Below the pieces are notes generated by a model. It did no database searches. It was not told the origin of the DNA and saw nothing but the letters and a program-made list of their open reading frames with translations. A program made the position numbers and the translations under genes. Positions 1 to 9,177 of a stretch of 64,000 nucleotides of DNA are shown here, piece after piece (the first letter of the stretch is position 1; every line of letters starts with the position of its first letter). This stretch comes from JAUVXE01 sp964349355 (GTDB lineage Bacteria; Actinomycetota; Coriobacteriia; Anaerosomatales; SLCP01): assembly GCA_964349355.1 (NCBI GenBank), contig CAYGFZ010000002.1, forward strand, positions 1-64,000. Reading direction: 5' to 3'.

Positions 1-6
1 CTGTGA

Positions 7-26
7 CAGCGCCAGATCTGGCGCTG
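7..26. repeat. 20-bp perfect palindrome downstream of recX
   Basis: The sequence CAGCGCCAGATCTGGCGCTG reads the same on both strands. It lies about 40 bases beyond the recX stop. As RNA it could fold into a stem, but no T-run follows it in the recX direction, so it is not a standard intrinsic terminator. It may be an operator or a terminator for a neighbour outside the window. Bases 27-68 show nothing else. Confidence 0.5.
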
Positions 27-68
27 GGCATTGCACTGGCTTTGTCAATCAACCACCCAACGCACCCA

Positions 69-704
69 TCAGGAATCCTCCGAGGCGTCGATACTCCTCT
101 GTACGGCCTTGCGTGCTATATCGTACGTGAACCCCTTTCTCACGAGACGAGCGGCCTGACGCTCGGCCCAGCGGGAATCGCACTCTCGTGGCGGTCGGAG
201 GTGGGCTGACGCCCTGTCGAGTTCCTCGTCATCGGGAAGATGGGCGTCGAGAGCGTCGACGGCTGCTTCGATGGGGATACCTGCATCTCGCAGGGCGCGA
301 CCGATGTGAGCGCGGCCCCAACCGGATGCCTTCTTGGTCACGATCAAAGACTCCGTGTACCGGGCTTGATCGAGATATCCCCAGCCGGCGAGGCGCTCGA
401 TCACGGCTTCGATGACGGACTCGGGGTAGCCATCTTCGTCAAGACGCCGTGCAATCTCGAGAGATGAGCGCTCCCGGTGTCCGAGCAAGCGGATCGCGCG
501 CTCAAGAGCTGCGACAGGCTCCGCTTCGGCGAGGGATGATTCCAGGTTGGCGGCGCTGACGAAATCCCCCGATTCGAGACCCGCGATGCGGAGGGCATCG
601 CGGGTCGTACGTCGCGGATCAATACCCGCGGCCCGTACCAGCCGAGTACGCTCACGAGGATGCGGGACCTCGATGGTGATCTCGAGGGTGTCTTCGCTGC
701 TCAC
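69..704 (-). CDS. recX: Recombination regulator RecX
   Basis: This 211-residue protein matches the RecX family, which binds the RecA filament and modulates its strand-exchange and coprotease activity. The C-terminal two thirds show the repeated three-helix RecX pattern, for example RSSLEIARRLDEDGY near residue 80 and the RKGFTYDIARKAV stretch near the end. The start is GTG at 704 and overlaps the recA stop (GTGA), so it is probably translated by coupling. The roughly 60-residue N-terminal extension before the first repeat is usual in actinobacteria. It should share the SOS-controlled recA transcript. Confidence 0.93.
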   Translation of the reverse strand: MSSEDTLEITIEVPHPRERTRLVRAAGIDPRRTTRDALRIAGLESGDFVSAANLESSLAEAEPVAALERAIRLLGHRERSSLEIARRLDEDGYPESVIEAVIERLAGWGYLDQARYTESLIVTKKASGWGRAHIGRALRDAGIPIEAAVDALDAHLPDDEELDRASAHLRPPRECDSRWAERQAARLVRKGFTYDIARKAVQRSIDASEDS

Positions 705-1744
705 TGTTCAGACGGCTGGATCACCGGCTCCTCGACGACCGTGACCGGCCCGGCGGGGAGGTTCAGCCGTTCCCGGATGGCGCACTCGATCTCGTTGCGT
801 AGTGCAATGTGCTCCCGGAGGAACTCTTTGGCGGCCTCGCGCCCCTGGCCGAGACGCTCCTCCCCGTAGTTGTACCAAGCGCCAGACTTCGAGACCACGG
901 CCTCTTCGACACCGAGATCGAGCAGATTGCCCTCTTTGGAGATTCCGGTGCCGTACATGATGTCGAACTCCGCCTGACGGAACGGGGCCGCGACCTTGTT
1001 CTTGACGACCTTGGCGCGCACGCGGTTGCCGACGATCTCGGTCCCCTGCTTGATGGACTCGATGCGGCGTACGTCGATTCGAACTGTGGAGAAGAACTTG
1101 AGCGCGCGACCGCCAGTGGTCGTTTCGGGACTCCCGAACATAACCCCGATCTTCTCACGGAGCTGGTTGATGAAGATGCACGTCGTGTTCGACTTGCTGA
1201 GCGATCCAGCGAGTTTACGGAGAGCCTGACTCATCAGGCGTGCGTGTAGGCCGACAGTGGCATCGCCCATCTCTCCTTCGAGCTCGGCACGCGGGACGAG
1301 TGCTGCAACGGAGTCGATGATGATCACGTCGATCGCACCGCTGCGGACAAGCATGTCGGCGATCTCAAGTGCCTGCTCACCGGTGTCCGGTTGGGAGATG
1401 AGGATCTCATCGATGTCTACGCCGAGGCGGGCTGCGTAGCTTGGATCGAGTGCGTGCTCGGCGTCGATGAACGCCGCGATCCCCCCTGCCGCCTGCGCTT
1501 CAGCGACGATCTGAAGCGCAAGTGTGGTCTTTCCGCTCGATTCCGGGCCGAATATCTCGACGACACGGCCGCGTGGAACGCCTCCGATCCCGAGTGCGGC
1601 GTCGAGCGCGAGTGATCCCGTGGGTATCGCAGCCACCTGTGTCACCGCTGCATGCTCGCCGAGTTTCATGAGGGAACCCTTGCCGTACTTCTTCTCGATC
1701 TGTTCCTTGGTGATGTCGAGGATCTTGTTCTTTCCGGTTTCCAT
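701..1744 (-). CDS. recA: Recombinase RecA
   Basis: RecA is the DNA-dependent ATPase that pairs homologous DNA and triggers LexA self-cleavage. The protein is 347 residues, normal for the family. Walker A GPESSGKT is at residues 66-73, and the DNA-binding loop region around FINQLREKIGVMFGSPET is intact. No intein is present. ATG at 1744 has an upstream GAGGAG ribosome site at 8 bases. recX follows with a GTGA overlap. A promoter carrying a perfect SOS box lies just upstream at 1792-1820, so the pair is expected to be DNA-damage inducible. Confidence 0.98.
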   Translation of the reverse strand: METGKNKILDITKEQIEKKYGKGSLMKLGEHAAVTQVAAIPTGSLALDAALGIGGVPRGRVVEIFGPESSGKTTLALQIVAEAQAAGGIAAFIDAEHALDPSYAARLGVDIDEILISQPDTGEQALEIADMLVRSGAIDVIIIDSVAALVPRAELEGEMGDATVGLHARLMSQALRKLAGSLSKSNTTCIFINQLREKIGVMFGSPETTTGGRALKFFSTVRIDVRRIESIKQGTEIVGNRVRAKVVKNKVAAPFRQAEFDIMYGTGISKEGNLLDLGVEEAVVSKSGAWYNYGEERLGQGREAAKEFLREHIALRNEIECAIRERLNLPAGPVTVVEEPVIQPSEQ

Positions 1745-1791
1745 TCGTCGCGCTCCTCTTCTCGTGCGGAGACTCCCTCGGGGTCGCTGTG

Positions 1792-1820
1792 ACCGTACAC
1801 GAACACCTGTTCGATGTCAA
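1792..1820 (-). promoter_or_regulatory. recA promoter with embedded LexA (SOS) box
   Basis: Reading the minus strand, TTGACA (1815-1820) is followed by a 17-base spacer and TACGGT (1792-1797). The spacer holds CGAACAGGTGTTCG (1800-1813), a perfect inverted repeat matching the Gram-positive SOS box GAAC-N4-GTTC. Repressor there would block RNA polymerase. The -35 overlaps the thpR stop codon, which gives recA-recX its own regulated start inside the longer gene row. The box type is established knowledge; occupancy is inferred. Confidence 0.87.
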
Positions 1821-2407
1821 CGGCTCCCGAGCATGACCCGCGCTCGGCGCTGGTATGTCGCGCCTGCTCGTGTAAGCGTGCTCGAATACACAGTAATCTC
1901 TCGCACTGACACGGATGGGTTCGCTTCTCTCAACGCCGAGCGAATGGCACTAGACGCGTCTGCCCGCAGTCGTTCGTCGACGCACGACGGTCGACGTGTT
2001 CGAACAAGGGTCACGTGAGGGACGTATGGCCGCGTTTCGGGTGCGACTCCGTATCCTGCCGCTACGGTCGCGATGGCTGCAACCAGATCTGCGCACGTGC
2101 CCTGCGGGTCGCCAAAGACCGTCCACATCATCGTTGCCCGAGCCATGGAGCGCACCGGGACGACGGGATCGACCAGCGGTAGGTAAATCGGCATGCGTTT
2201 CTCGCAGACCGATGTGAGTTCCTCCGTGAGTGCATCGACCTCACCCGACTCCAATTCCCCGAGAAAGTTCAGCGTGATGTGCAGGTTCTCCGCGGGTACC
2301 CAGCGGCAGCGAGCCCACTCTCCCCGATCTCCGCGGAACACGTTGCATGCCTGCGAAAGCGCGCGGGCCCACTCTGTGGGCAGGTCGATACCGATGAACG
2401 TCCGCAT
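1817..2407 (-). CDS. thpR: RNA 2',3'-cyclic phosphodiesterase (LigT family)
   Basis: This 196-residue protein belongs to the two-histidine phosphoesterase family that hydrolyses 2',3'-cyclic phosphates on RNA ends and can ligate 2'-5' RNA in vitro. The two HxT signatures are visible as HITLNFLGE and HVTLVRTRR. ATG at 2407 gives the family N-terminus MRTFIGIDLP; a GTG two codons upstream at 2413 is the alternative. It sits directly behind cinA (stop at 2414), a pairing also common elsewhere (cinA-ligT-recA). Its stop codon overlaps the recA -35 box. Confidence 0.9.
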   Translation of the reverse strand: MRTFIGIDLPTEWARALSQACNVFRGDRGEWARCRWVPAENLHITLNFLGELESGEVDALTEELTSVCEKRMPIYLPLVDPVVPVRSMARATMMWTVFGDPQGTCADLVAAIATVAAGYGVAPETRPYVPHVTLVRTRRPSCVDERLRADASSAIRSALREANPSVSVREITVYSSTLTRAGATYQRRARVMLGSR

Positions 2408-2413
2408 GGCCAC

Positions 2414-3652
2414 CTATCCCCCGCAGCCGTCGAACTCTCTCAGTGCCAATCTCACAGTATCGAGTGCGGTCACGGTCGCGCGGCGGCGAACCACCGATCG
2501 GTCACCGCGAAAGTGATGGAGAGTCGCCCTTGCTCCGCCGGCATCCGCCAGTGCTATCCAGACAGTGCCGACAGGCTTGCCGGGAGTGCCGCCGTCGGGT
2601 CCCGCGATCCCGGTGACAGCGATCGTGAGGCCGGCACCCGTCGCCTCTCGGACTCCGAGTGCCATCGCCCGCGCAACGGCTTCGCTCACCGCGCCGTGCC
2701 GTGCGAGGGTCTCCTCGGACACGCCGAGTAGCCCGGTCTTCATTTCGTTGCTGTAGGTGACGAATCCGCCGAGGAAGACCGCCGAGGCTCCCGGGATCGA
2801 TGAGAGTTCCGCTGCGATAAGCCCGCCGGTACACGATTCAGCGACAGCGAGCGTGCAGCCCGCTACACGAGCGGCGCTCACGACCGAGCCGGCGAGAGTC
2901 CCACCGTCAGCTGAGTAGCAGCGCTGTCCGAGCCCTTTGGCGACCGCGAGGGCTGCGGCGTCGAGAGTGTCGCTTGAGGCGCCTCTTGGAATGAGGACGA
3001 TGTCGAGAAGCGAGTCGGAGGCTAGCACGGTAAGATCCATGTCGTGGAAGTCCGCCAGGATACGGTCAGCTTCGATCTGAACGTCGGACTCCATGACCTG
3101 GGCACAACGCACGATGCGAGGCTCAGGAACGCGGTTCGACGCCAGCAGCGCGAGGCCCTCCTCGAGCATGGGACGCAGTTCATGAGGGGGTCCCGGAAGG
3201 AGCATCAGGGTGCTCGTACCGGTGGCGAGGAGTTGTCCGGGCGCGGTGCCGGTCGTCGGCCGGAGAATGGTGGCGCCGGGGAGTATAAGTGCCTGGCGCA
3301 TCACCTGCTCAGCGCCCTCTCGCGACGAGTGGCGGGCCTGGACCGCCGCGAGGCCTGCGATGAGTGTGGGGTCCTCGACGAGTGTCAGGCCGAGCGCATC
3401 GGCGGCTGCATCGCGTGTCACGTCGTCGTGAGTCGGTCCGAGTCCCCCGGTGATGACGACAAGGTCACAAGCGGCGAGATCGGAGGTCATCCGCGAGCAG
3501 ATGAGTGTGCGGTCATCGGGCAGAACCTCGCGCGCAGCGAGTATGTATCCGGCTGACGCGAGGCGGCGCGAGATCTCAGGCCCGTTCGTGTCGGGCCGAA
3601 GGCCTTCGGCCAGTTCGGTTCCGACGGTCAGTACGACAGCCGTTGGCGCCAC
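2414..3652 (-). CDS. cinA: CinA family protein (ADP-ribose pyrophosphatase / NMN deamidase)
   Basis: The 412-residue protein has the two usual CinA domains: an N-terminal molybdopterin-binding-like fold opening with VVLTVGTEL, linked to ADP-ribose pyrophosphatase activity, and a C-terminal nicotinamide-nucleotide amidase domain with VAESCTGGLIA and VTGIAGPDGGTPGKPVGTVW. Such proteins recycle pyridine nucleotides and are often co-transcribed with recA. I chose GTG at 3652 because it leaves the family-standard short lead before VGTEL and sits 16 bases after pgsA. A GTG at 3727 would add 25 low-complexity residues overlapping pgsA. Confidence 0.92.
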   Translation of the reverse strand: MAPTAVVLTVGTELAEGLRPDTNGPEISRRLASAGYILAAREVLPDDRTLICSRMTSDLAACDLVVITGGLGPTHDDVTRDAAADALGLTLVEDPTLIAGLAAVQARHSSREGAEQVMRQALILPGATILRPTTGTAPGQLLATGTSTLMLLPGPPHELRPMLEEGLALLASNRVPEPRIVRCAQVMESDVQIEADRILADFHDMDLTVLASDSLLDIVLIPRGASSDTLDAAALAVAKGLGQRCYSADGGTLAGSVVSAARVAGCTLAVAESCTGGLIAAELSSIPGASAVFLGGFVTYSNEMKTGLLGVSEETLARHGAVSEAVARAMALGVREATGAGLTIAVTGIAGPDGGTPGKPVGTVWIALADAGGARATLHHFRGDRSVVRRRATVTALDTVRLALREFDGCGG

Positions 3653-3668
3653 GGCCGTCCCGGAGCCC

Positions 3669-4286
3669 TCAGAAGCCCTCACGGCGCTGCTCCGCTTCGC
3701 GAGCCCACGGTCCGGTGATGACGTCACGGGCGTGGTAGAAGTAGTCGACCATCGAGATGATGGTCAACGCGACGGCAGCCCCCATGAGTAGCCACGACGC
3801 GGCCGAGAAGTACTCGGCGCCCTCTGTTCCGAGGAAACGGAGTAGCGGAGAGGTGTCCTTGACCAGGAAGGCTATGATCGCGACGACTTGCACCACGGTC
3901 TTGGCCTTACCGTAGTCAGAAGCAGCGATGATCTTACCTTCGGCGACTGCGACCATCCTGAGTCCGGAGACGATGAACTCCCGACTGATGATGACAAGCG
4001 CTATCCACGACGGCAGGGATCCAAGTTCGACAAGGGCGACGAGCGCTGCGGTGACGAGAAGCTTGTCGGCGAGCGGGTCCAGGAACTTCCCGAACGTGGT
4101 CACCTCGTTGCGCGAGCGGGCAAGATAGCCGTCCACACCGTCTGTGATCGCAAGGAGCGTGAACACACCGGCGGCCCACCACGGGCCCCACTCCGGCATC
4201 CCGCGCAGGAGCGTGACCAGGAACACAGGGATGAAGACCATCCGCAAGACAGTGACCCGGTTTGCCCAATTCATGTTACGTATCAC
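3669..4286 (-). CDS. pgsA: CDP-diacylglycerol--glycerol-3-phosphate 3-phosphatidyltransferase
   Basis: This integral membrane enzyme makes phosphatidylglycerophosphate, the committed step to phosphatidylglycerol and cardiolipin. The CDP-alcohol phosphotransferase signature is complete in TDGVDGYLARS followed by GKFLDPLADK. Several hydrophobic segments span the 205-residue protein. GTG at 4286 is preferred: it has a GGGGAG site 8 bases upstream and overlaps the rimO stop as GTGA. An ATG four codons in (4274) is possible. cinA follows, an order shared with Bacillus (pgsA-cinA-recA). Confidence 0.95.
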   Translation of the reverse strand: MIRNMNWANRVTVLRMVFIPVFLVTLLRGMPEWGPWWAAGVFTLLAITDGVDGYLARSRNEVTTFGKFLDPLADKLLVTAALVALVELGSLPSWIALVIISREFIVSGLRMVAVAEGKIIAASDYGKAKTVVQVVAIIAFLVKDTSPLLRFLGTEGAEYFSAASWLLMGAAVALTIISMVDYFYHARDVITGPWAREAEQRREGF

Positions 4287-5581
4287 GGACAGATCTCCCC
4301 TTCGAGGTCGTAGCCGTATGCCTCGACGATACGTGCGCACACGACTGTGCCGGGGCTGGTCGGGCGGTCGAGTGCGACGAGGCCGTCGATCTCGGGAGCC
4401 TGGCCCCACCATCGACCGAACGCGACACCCTCATCATCAACGCCCTCGGTTAGTATGTCGAGTGATGTGCTGACGAGGCTCGATGCGCGCTGGAAACCGG
4501 CCTGGTCGGCTGCTTCGCGGACGCGGTTGGCGCGCGCCACACGTTCCTCGAACGGCAGCTGTCCGGGAAGGGCCAGTGCGGCCGTGCCCTCCTCAGGGGA
4601 GTACGGGAAGACGCCTGCGTAGTCGATACCGGTATCGGCGATGAAGCCGAGGAGTTCCTCGTGGTCGTCGACCGTCTCTCCTGGGTAGCCCGCGATGAAG
4701 GTCGAACGGAGGACCGCGTCGGGCATGATGTCACGGATCCGCGCGATTAGCGACCTGAACTCGGCAGGCGAGCCCGTTCGATGCATGGCGCGTAGCACAT
4801 CGCGAGAGACGTGCTGGAGAGGCATGTCGAGGTAGGGCAGCACCTGCGGAAGAGCGGCCATGGTCTGCAGCAATAAGTCGGTGATTCCGTCGGGCTGCAC
4901 ATACATGAGACGGAGCCAGAGCACACCAGGCACGGAGGCTACAGCACGCAGTACATCGGCTATCGTCTCGTCCCCCGGAAGGTCGCGCCCCCACGCAGAG
5001 GTATCCTGGCCGATGAGGACGATCTCAACGGCCCCGGACTCCACAAGATAGCGCGCCTCCGCTTCGACCTCATCGAGGGTCCGGCTTCTGTACGGTCCGC
5101 GGATCGCAGGGATGGTGCAGTATGCACACGTACGGAAGCAGCCGTCGGATACCTGGAGATAGGCCGAGGGGCCACTCACGGTACGAGAGGCACCAGCCTC
5201 GGCATGGGTGTGTCGCTGCCCGGTGAGGGTGTCGAGGACCGCAAGAAGCCCCGCTTCTCCCGCCACCGGCACGAATGCGTCCGCCTCGGGCATCGCGGTC
5301 GCCAGGTCATCGCCATAGCGGGAGACCATGCATCCTGCCACAACGAGCCGTCTCCCTTCGCGAGCATCTCGCCACGTGGCGAGTTCGAGGGCAACGTCGA
5401 TCGACTCTTCGACCGCGTCGGAGATGAAGCCGCACGTGTTCAGGACGACGACGTCAGCTTCGTCGATCTCTTCGACCAGGTGATAGGCCGAGGAGAGAAC
5501 CGCAGCGGCCATCCGGTCGGAGTCGACCTCGTTCTTCGGGCAGCCGAGGGTGATGAAAGCGACAGCGAGTGGAGAGGTCAT
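4283..5581 (-). CDS. rimO: Ribosomal protein uS12 methylthiotransferase RimO
   Basis: RimO is a radical-SAM enzyme carrying two 4Fe-4S clusters that methylthiolates an aspartate of ribosomal protein S12. The N-terminal UPF0004 domain has its three cysteines at 14, 50 and 84 (LGCPKNEVDSD is the RimO form rather than MiaB). The radical-SAM CxxxCxxC is at residues 148-155. A C-terminal TRAM domain completes the 432 residues. The gene starts 3 bases after the yajQ stop. Confidence 0.95.
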   Translation of the reverse strand: MTSPLAVAFITLGCPKNEVDSDRMAAAVLSSAYHLVEEIDEADVVVLNTCGFISDAVEESIDVALELATWRDAREGRRLVVAGCMVSRYGDDLATAMPEADAFVPVAGEAGLLAVLDTLTGQRHTHAEAGASRTVSGPSAYLQVSDGCFRTCAYCTIPAIRGPYRSRTLDEVEAEARYLVESGAVEIVLIGQDTSAWGRDLPGDETIADVLRAVASVPGVLWLRLMYVQPDGITDLLLQTMAALPQVLPYLDMPLQHVSRDVLRAMHRTGSPAEFRSLIARIRDIMPDAVLRSTFIAGYPGETVDDHEELLGFIADTGIDYAGVFPYSPEEGTAALALPGQLPFEERVARANRVREAADQAGFQRASSLVSTSLDILTEGVDDEGVAFGRWWGQAPEIDGLVALDRPTSPGTVVCARIVEAYGYDLEGEICP

Positions 5582-5584
5582 GGG

Positions 5585-6082
5585 CTACCGGTAGTTCGTG
5601 AACTGCAGCGGTATACCGTAGTTCTGCTCTTTGAGGAATGCGATGACCTCTTGGAGTTCGTCACGCTTGGGACCCGAGACCCTGAGCTTGTCGCCCTCGA
5701 TCTGAACCTTGACCTTGTACTTCTGGTCTCGGATCTCCTTGTTGATGCGCTTCGCGAGATCGGTCTCGATGCCGTTGACGATCGCAGCGGTCAGCCGCAC
5801 CGTGCCGCCGGAGGCTGACTCGGTGTCGCCCCACTTGAGTGCCTTCAGATCGATGCCACGCTTGATCACCTTGCTCGCCAAAACGTCAACGACCTGTTTG
5901 GCGACGAAGTCGGCAGGCGCAGTGACGGTGATGGTCGATGCGGTCTTGTCCAAGGAGACTGCCGCGTCGGTACCTTTGAGGTCGTAACGCTGGGAAATCT
6001 CCTTGGATGCCTGCTGTACAGCGTTGTCGATCTCCTGCATGTCGACCTGTGAGACGACGTCGAAGCTCTGGTCTTTGGCCAT
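5585..6082 (-). CDS. yajQ: YajQ family nucleotide-binding protein
   Basis: This 165-residue protein matches the YajQ/UPF0234 family from end to end, beginning QSFDVVSQVDMQEIDNAV and ending with the conserved QFTNYR. It folds as two ferredoxin-like domains. Some members bind cyclic di-GMP or tRNA-like ligands, but the cellular role is poorly fixed. ATG at 6082 has a good AGGAG site. No c-di-GMP enzyme lies nearby, so a signalling role here cannot be inferred. Confidence 0.93.
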   Translation of the reverse strand: MAKDQSFDVVSQVDMQEIDNAVQQASKEISQRYDLKGTDAAVSLDKTASTITVTAPADFVAKQVVDVLASKVIKRGIDLKALKWGDTESASGGTVRLTAAIVNGIETDLAKRINKEIRDQKYKVKVQIEGDKLRVSGPKRDELQEVIAFLKEQNYGIPLQFTNYR

Positions 6083-6121
6083 GTTCTCTCCTCTTGGGGA
6101 TGAATACGTACGATGAAGAAG

Positions 6122-6910
6122 TCACTGCTCGATCGGGAGCTCTAGCACCGGAGGGTCACCGGACGGGATATCGACCGGTACGCCGTCCTGGAAGACCGTG
6201 ACTGCGGGAGCACGGCCGATACGCAGGACGGCTGTCTTCTCGGCAGTCCACTCCTCGGACTGGCCGCCGGCCATCGTTCCCTCGTACGCAACGAGGTCAT
6301 CGATCGTCACGCGCAACCATGATGCACCGTCGTCGGCGATGACGACGCGCACCGTGAACGGACCGTCGGGCGATGCGGCGGAGTCCCCGGGGTCGACGGA
6401 CTCCTCGACCGGTGGAGTCTGCGTATCGTCGTCAGGCTCCCCCGGACCTGCGGTCGGCGTACCCCCCTGACCGGCGGTCGTTGCGGTCTCCGGTATCGGC
6501 GGGATGGGTGGGGGTTCCTGCGGCCCGGATATCAGGCGGCCGATCCCCCACACCGATACAACGATCACGGCGACCACGGCGACCACGGCCAGCGCGGTGC
6601 GCGCAGGGATAGCGTGAGCCTGGAACCTCGGCGCAACGACTTGCTCGGGAAGACGCACGCTCTTGTCGGGAGTTCCGCCGATGTCGTTCTCGTAAGCCTC
6701 GACAAGGGGTACCGGATCGAGTCCGAGGAACTTGGCGTACGAGACTATGTAGCCCTTGACGTAGGCGGGGTCCGGCAGGGAGCTGTACTCTCCTTGTTCG
6801 ATGGCATCGAGGCTCTTTGCGCGGATCTTTGTGACAGCCTCGACCTCGACCAGTGACTTACCCAGCGAGTGGCGCTTCTTCTCAAGAATCCGGCCGAGGG
6901 AGTCGGTCAT
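6122..6910 (-). CDS. rodZ: RodZ-like cell-shape protein (HTH, one membrane segment, DUF4115)
   Basis: The 262 residues show an N-terminal Cro-like helix-turn-helix (roughly residues 5-70, with LPDPAYVKGYIVSYAKFLGL), one membrane helix near 105-128 (a valine/alanine-rich run), a proline/acidic linker, and a C-terminal DUF4115 beta domain. RodZ anchors the MreB elongation machinery to the membrane. ATG at 6910 has a GAGGG site 8 bases upstream and lies 4 bases from the ftsK stop. In Bacillus the equivalent gene sits in the same ftsK/spoIIIE-pgsA neighbourhood. Confidence 0.9.
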   Translation of the reverse strand: MTDSLGRILEKKRHSLGKSLVEVEAVTKIRAKSLDAIEQGEYSSLPDPAYVKGYIVSYAKFLGLDPVPLVEAYENDIGGTPDKSVRLPEQVVAPRFQAHAIPARTALAVVAVVAVIVVSVWGIGRLISGPQEPPPIPPIPETATTAGQGGTPTAGPGEPDDDTQTPPVEESVDPGDSAASPDGPFTVRVVIADDGASWLRVTIDDLVAYEGTMAGGQSEEWTAEKTAVLRIGRAPAVTVFQDGVPVDIPSGDPPVLELPIEQ

Positions 6911-6914
6911 CGAC

Positions 6915-9158
6915 TCATCCCTCGGCGTTCTCTCGGTCGGAGCGCTCGAAGGCCTTGATGGCCTCGAGTTCCTCGACATCCGCCATCACCTCTCGTGGCT
7001 TCGATCCGTCGGGTGGGCCGACGATCCCTTTGGATTCAAGCATGTCCATGATACGCCCTGCACGAGCGTACCCGACTTTCAGGCGACGTTGGAGCATAGA
7101 GGTCGATCCGAGGCCCGAGGTGACGATGACATCGGCGGCCTCCCACAGCAGCGGATCGTCATCCCCGACGGTGTCGAGTCCACCGCCGGACGCGGCGATC
7201 TTGAGGTGGAGGATCTCTTCATGGTAATCGGGCTCAGCCTGCGCCTTGAGGTGGGTGACGATAGCGTCGATCTCCTCCTCCGAGACGAACGCGCCCTGAA
7301 TCCTCTTGGGCTTGGACCACGCGGGGATAGAGAAGAGCATGTCGCCAAGGCCGACGAGTTTCTCGGCGCCAGTTTGGTCGAGGATGACCCGCGAATCGAT
7401 TCCCGACGAGACCGCGAACGCGATTCGGTTGGTGATGTTGGTCTTGATGAGCCCGGTGATGATGTCGGTGGAGGGACGCTGGGTGGCGACCACCAGATGG
7501 ATGCCGGCCGCACGCGCTAGTTGGGCGAGACGGCAGATGGAGTCCTCGACCTCTTTTGCGGCCACCATCATCAGGTCGGCAAGCTCGTCGATGACGATCA
7601 TCAGATATGGCATCTCCTCGGCGCCCTCGGGTGCACGACCGTCCTGGACCATCGCGTTGTACATGCCGATGTTGCGCGCGTTCGCCTTCTGAAGCCGCTT
7701 GAGCCGGGCATCCATCTCCGAGACCGCCCACGCAAGAGCGCTCGCAGCTTCTTTGGGCTCGGTCACAACAGGGACATAGAGGTGAGGGACTCCGTTGTAC
7801 AGCGAGAGCTCGATCCGCTTGGGGTCGATGAGTATGAGTCGGACCTCGGCGGGGGTGGCGCGCATGAGAACCGAAGTGAGCAGCGCGTTGACGCACACAG
7901 ACTTCCCGGTTCCGGTGGATCCTGCGATCAGGAGGTGTGGCATCGTGGCCAGGTCGGCAACGATGCTGTCCCCCGAGACGTCCTTGCCGATCCCGAGAAG
8001 GAGGGGGCCGGCCGTTGCGGCGACGGGGGTCGAGAGTACGTCACCGAGGGTCACTGTGGTGCGACGCTCGTTGGGGACCTCCACTCCGACGAGAGACTTA
8101 CCCGGAATCGGGGCAAGGATGCGAACCGTAGCCGCAGCCAGCGCGAGTGCGAGGTCGTCCGCCAGCGCGGTTATGCGATTCACCTTGATGCCACGCGTGA
8201 GTTCGATCTCATACATCGTGACCGTTGGACCGGGGATCCAGCCGACGACTCGGGCGGGAATGTCGAAGGTGCCGAGCGTCTCCTCGATGGTCCGGGCGGT
8301 CGTCGTCAACTCGCGCTCGCTGGCACGATGACGCGAGGCGCTCTCGGGACTGCGCATCAGTACGCTGGGCTTCGGCAACTCAAAGCCCTCCATAGCTTTT
8401 GGCGAGCTCATCCGGGGTGTCGGAACCGTTTGGCGTCGGACCTCGGGGTCCTCGGCGCTCTGCTTGCGCGCTGCCCGTCCCTTGACCGGATGCGACCGGG
8501 CTATCGGGGGTGCGTCTTCGTCGAACTCATCGAGCGGAAGGGTGCGAGGTGCACGCTCACGGGGTGTAGGTTGCGAGCGGGGTGCTGAGCGATCACGGAG
8601 TCTTTCAGTGACCCATTCCAGTAGGCCGGAGAGTGACAGGCCGGTGATGACCAGCCCGATCAGCATGAGGGCGGCAAGAATCACGTAGGAGATCGGCTCC
8701 CCGACCAGCGAGCGAAGTACCCACCCGATCGCGCCGCCGATGTACCCCCCGTGCGTCTCAAGTTCGATCCGACGCCACTGCCCTTGGAGCGGAGAGTCGA
8801 GAGCGAGCATCCCGATGAGAGCGAGCAAGACGATTCCCAGACCGCCACCTACACGCTTCTCGCTGATGGCGATGGCCCGCACGAAAAAGGTGACTCCCCA
8901 CAAGAGGAGCAGCACGGGAATCACGAAGGCGCCCAACCCGAACGCAAGCCTGAACACGTCCGCGACCGCGTTGCCGAGCAGTCCTGAGCCTGCCGAGAGA
9001 AGCGCGATGGCAAGGGCGATGGCAAGGGCGACGAGAACGATCCCGTAGATGTCGTGCCGCGCTTCCGGCTCGAGCAAGGGCGCGGATGCGTTCGCCCTCT
9101 TGCCCGAGGTTGTGCGCTTCCCTGTGGTCTTCTTCTTGGTTCGCTGACTCGAGGCCAT
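6915..9158 (-). CDS. ftsK: DNA translocase FtsK/SpoIIIE
   Basis: FtsK pumps chromosomal DNA through the closing septum and activates Xer recombination at dif. The 747 residues contain four membrane segments (about 37-57, 70-95, 105-122, 157-180), a charged linker to about residue 280, the alpha/beta motor with Walker A GSTGTGKS at 413-420 and Walker B LMIVIDELADLMM, and a C-terminal winged-helix gamma domain that reads the KOPS polarity signals. The linker is short, as in SpoIIIE. xerC is encoded about 29 kb away in the same window. Confidence 0.97.
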   Translation of the reverse strand: MASSQRTKKKTTGKRTTSGKRANASAPLLEPEARHDIYGIVLVALAIALAIALLSAGSGLLGNAVADVFRLAFGLGAFVIPVLLLLWGVTFFVRAIAISEKRVGGGLGIVLLALIGMLALDSPLQGQWRRIELETHGGYIGGAIGWVLRSLVGEPISYVILAALMLIGLVITGLSLSGLLEWVTERLRDRSAPRSQPTPRERAPRTLPLDEFDEDAPPIARSHPVKGRAARKQSAEDPEVRRQTVPTPRMSSPKAMEGFELPKPSVLMRSPESASRHRASERELTTTARTIEETLGTFDIPARVVGWIPGPTVTMYEIELTRGIKVNRITALADDLALALAAATVRILAPIPGKSLVGVEVPNERRTTVTLGDVLSTPVAATAGPLLLGIGKDVSGDSIVADLATMPHLLIAGSTGTGKSVCVNALLTSVLMRATPAEVRLILIDPKRIELSLYNGVPHLYVPVVTEPKEAASALAWAVSEMDARLKRLQKANARNIGMYNAMVQDGRAPEGAEEMPYLMIVIDELADLMMVAAKEVEDSICRLAQLARAAGIHLVVATQRPSTDIITGLIKTNITNRIAFAVSSGIDSRVILDQTGAEKLVGLGDMLFSIPAWSKPKRIQGAFVSEEEIDAIVTHLKAQAEPDYHEEILHLKIAASGGGLDTVGDDDPLLWEAADVIVTSGLGSTSMLQRRLKVGYARAGRIMDMLESKGIVGPPDGSKPREVMADVEELEAIKAFERSDRENAEG

Positions 9159-9177
9159 TAGGTGTCGTCTCTTCCCT

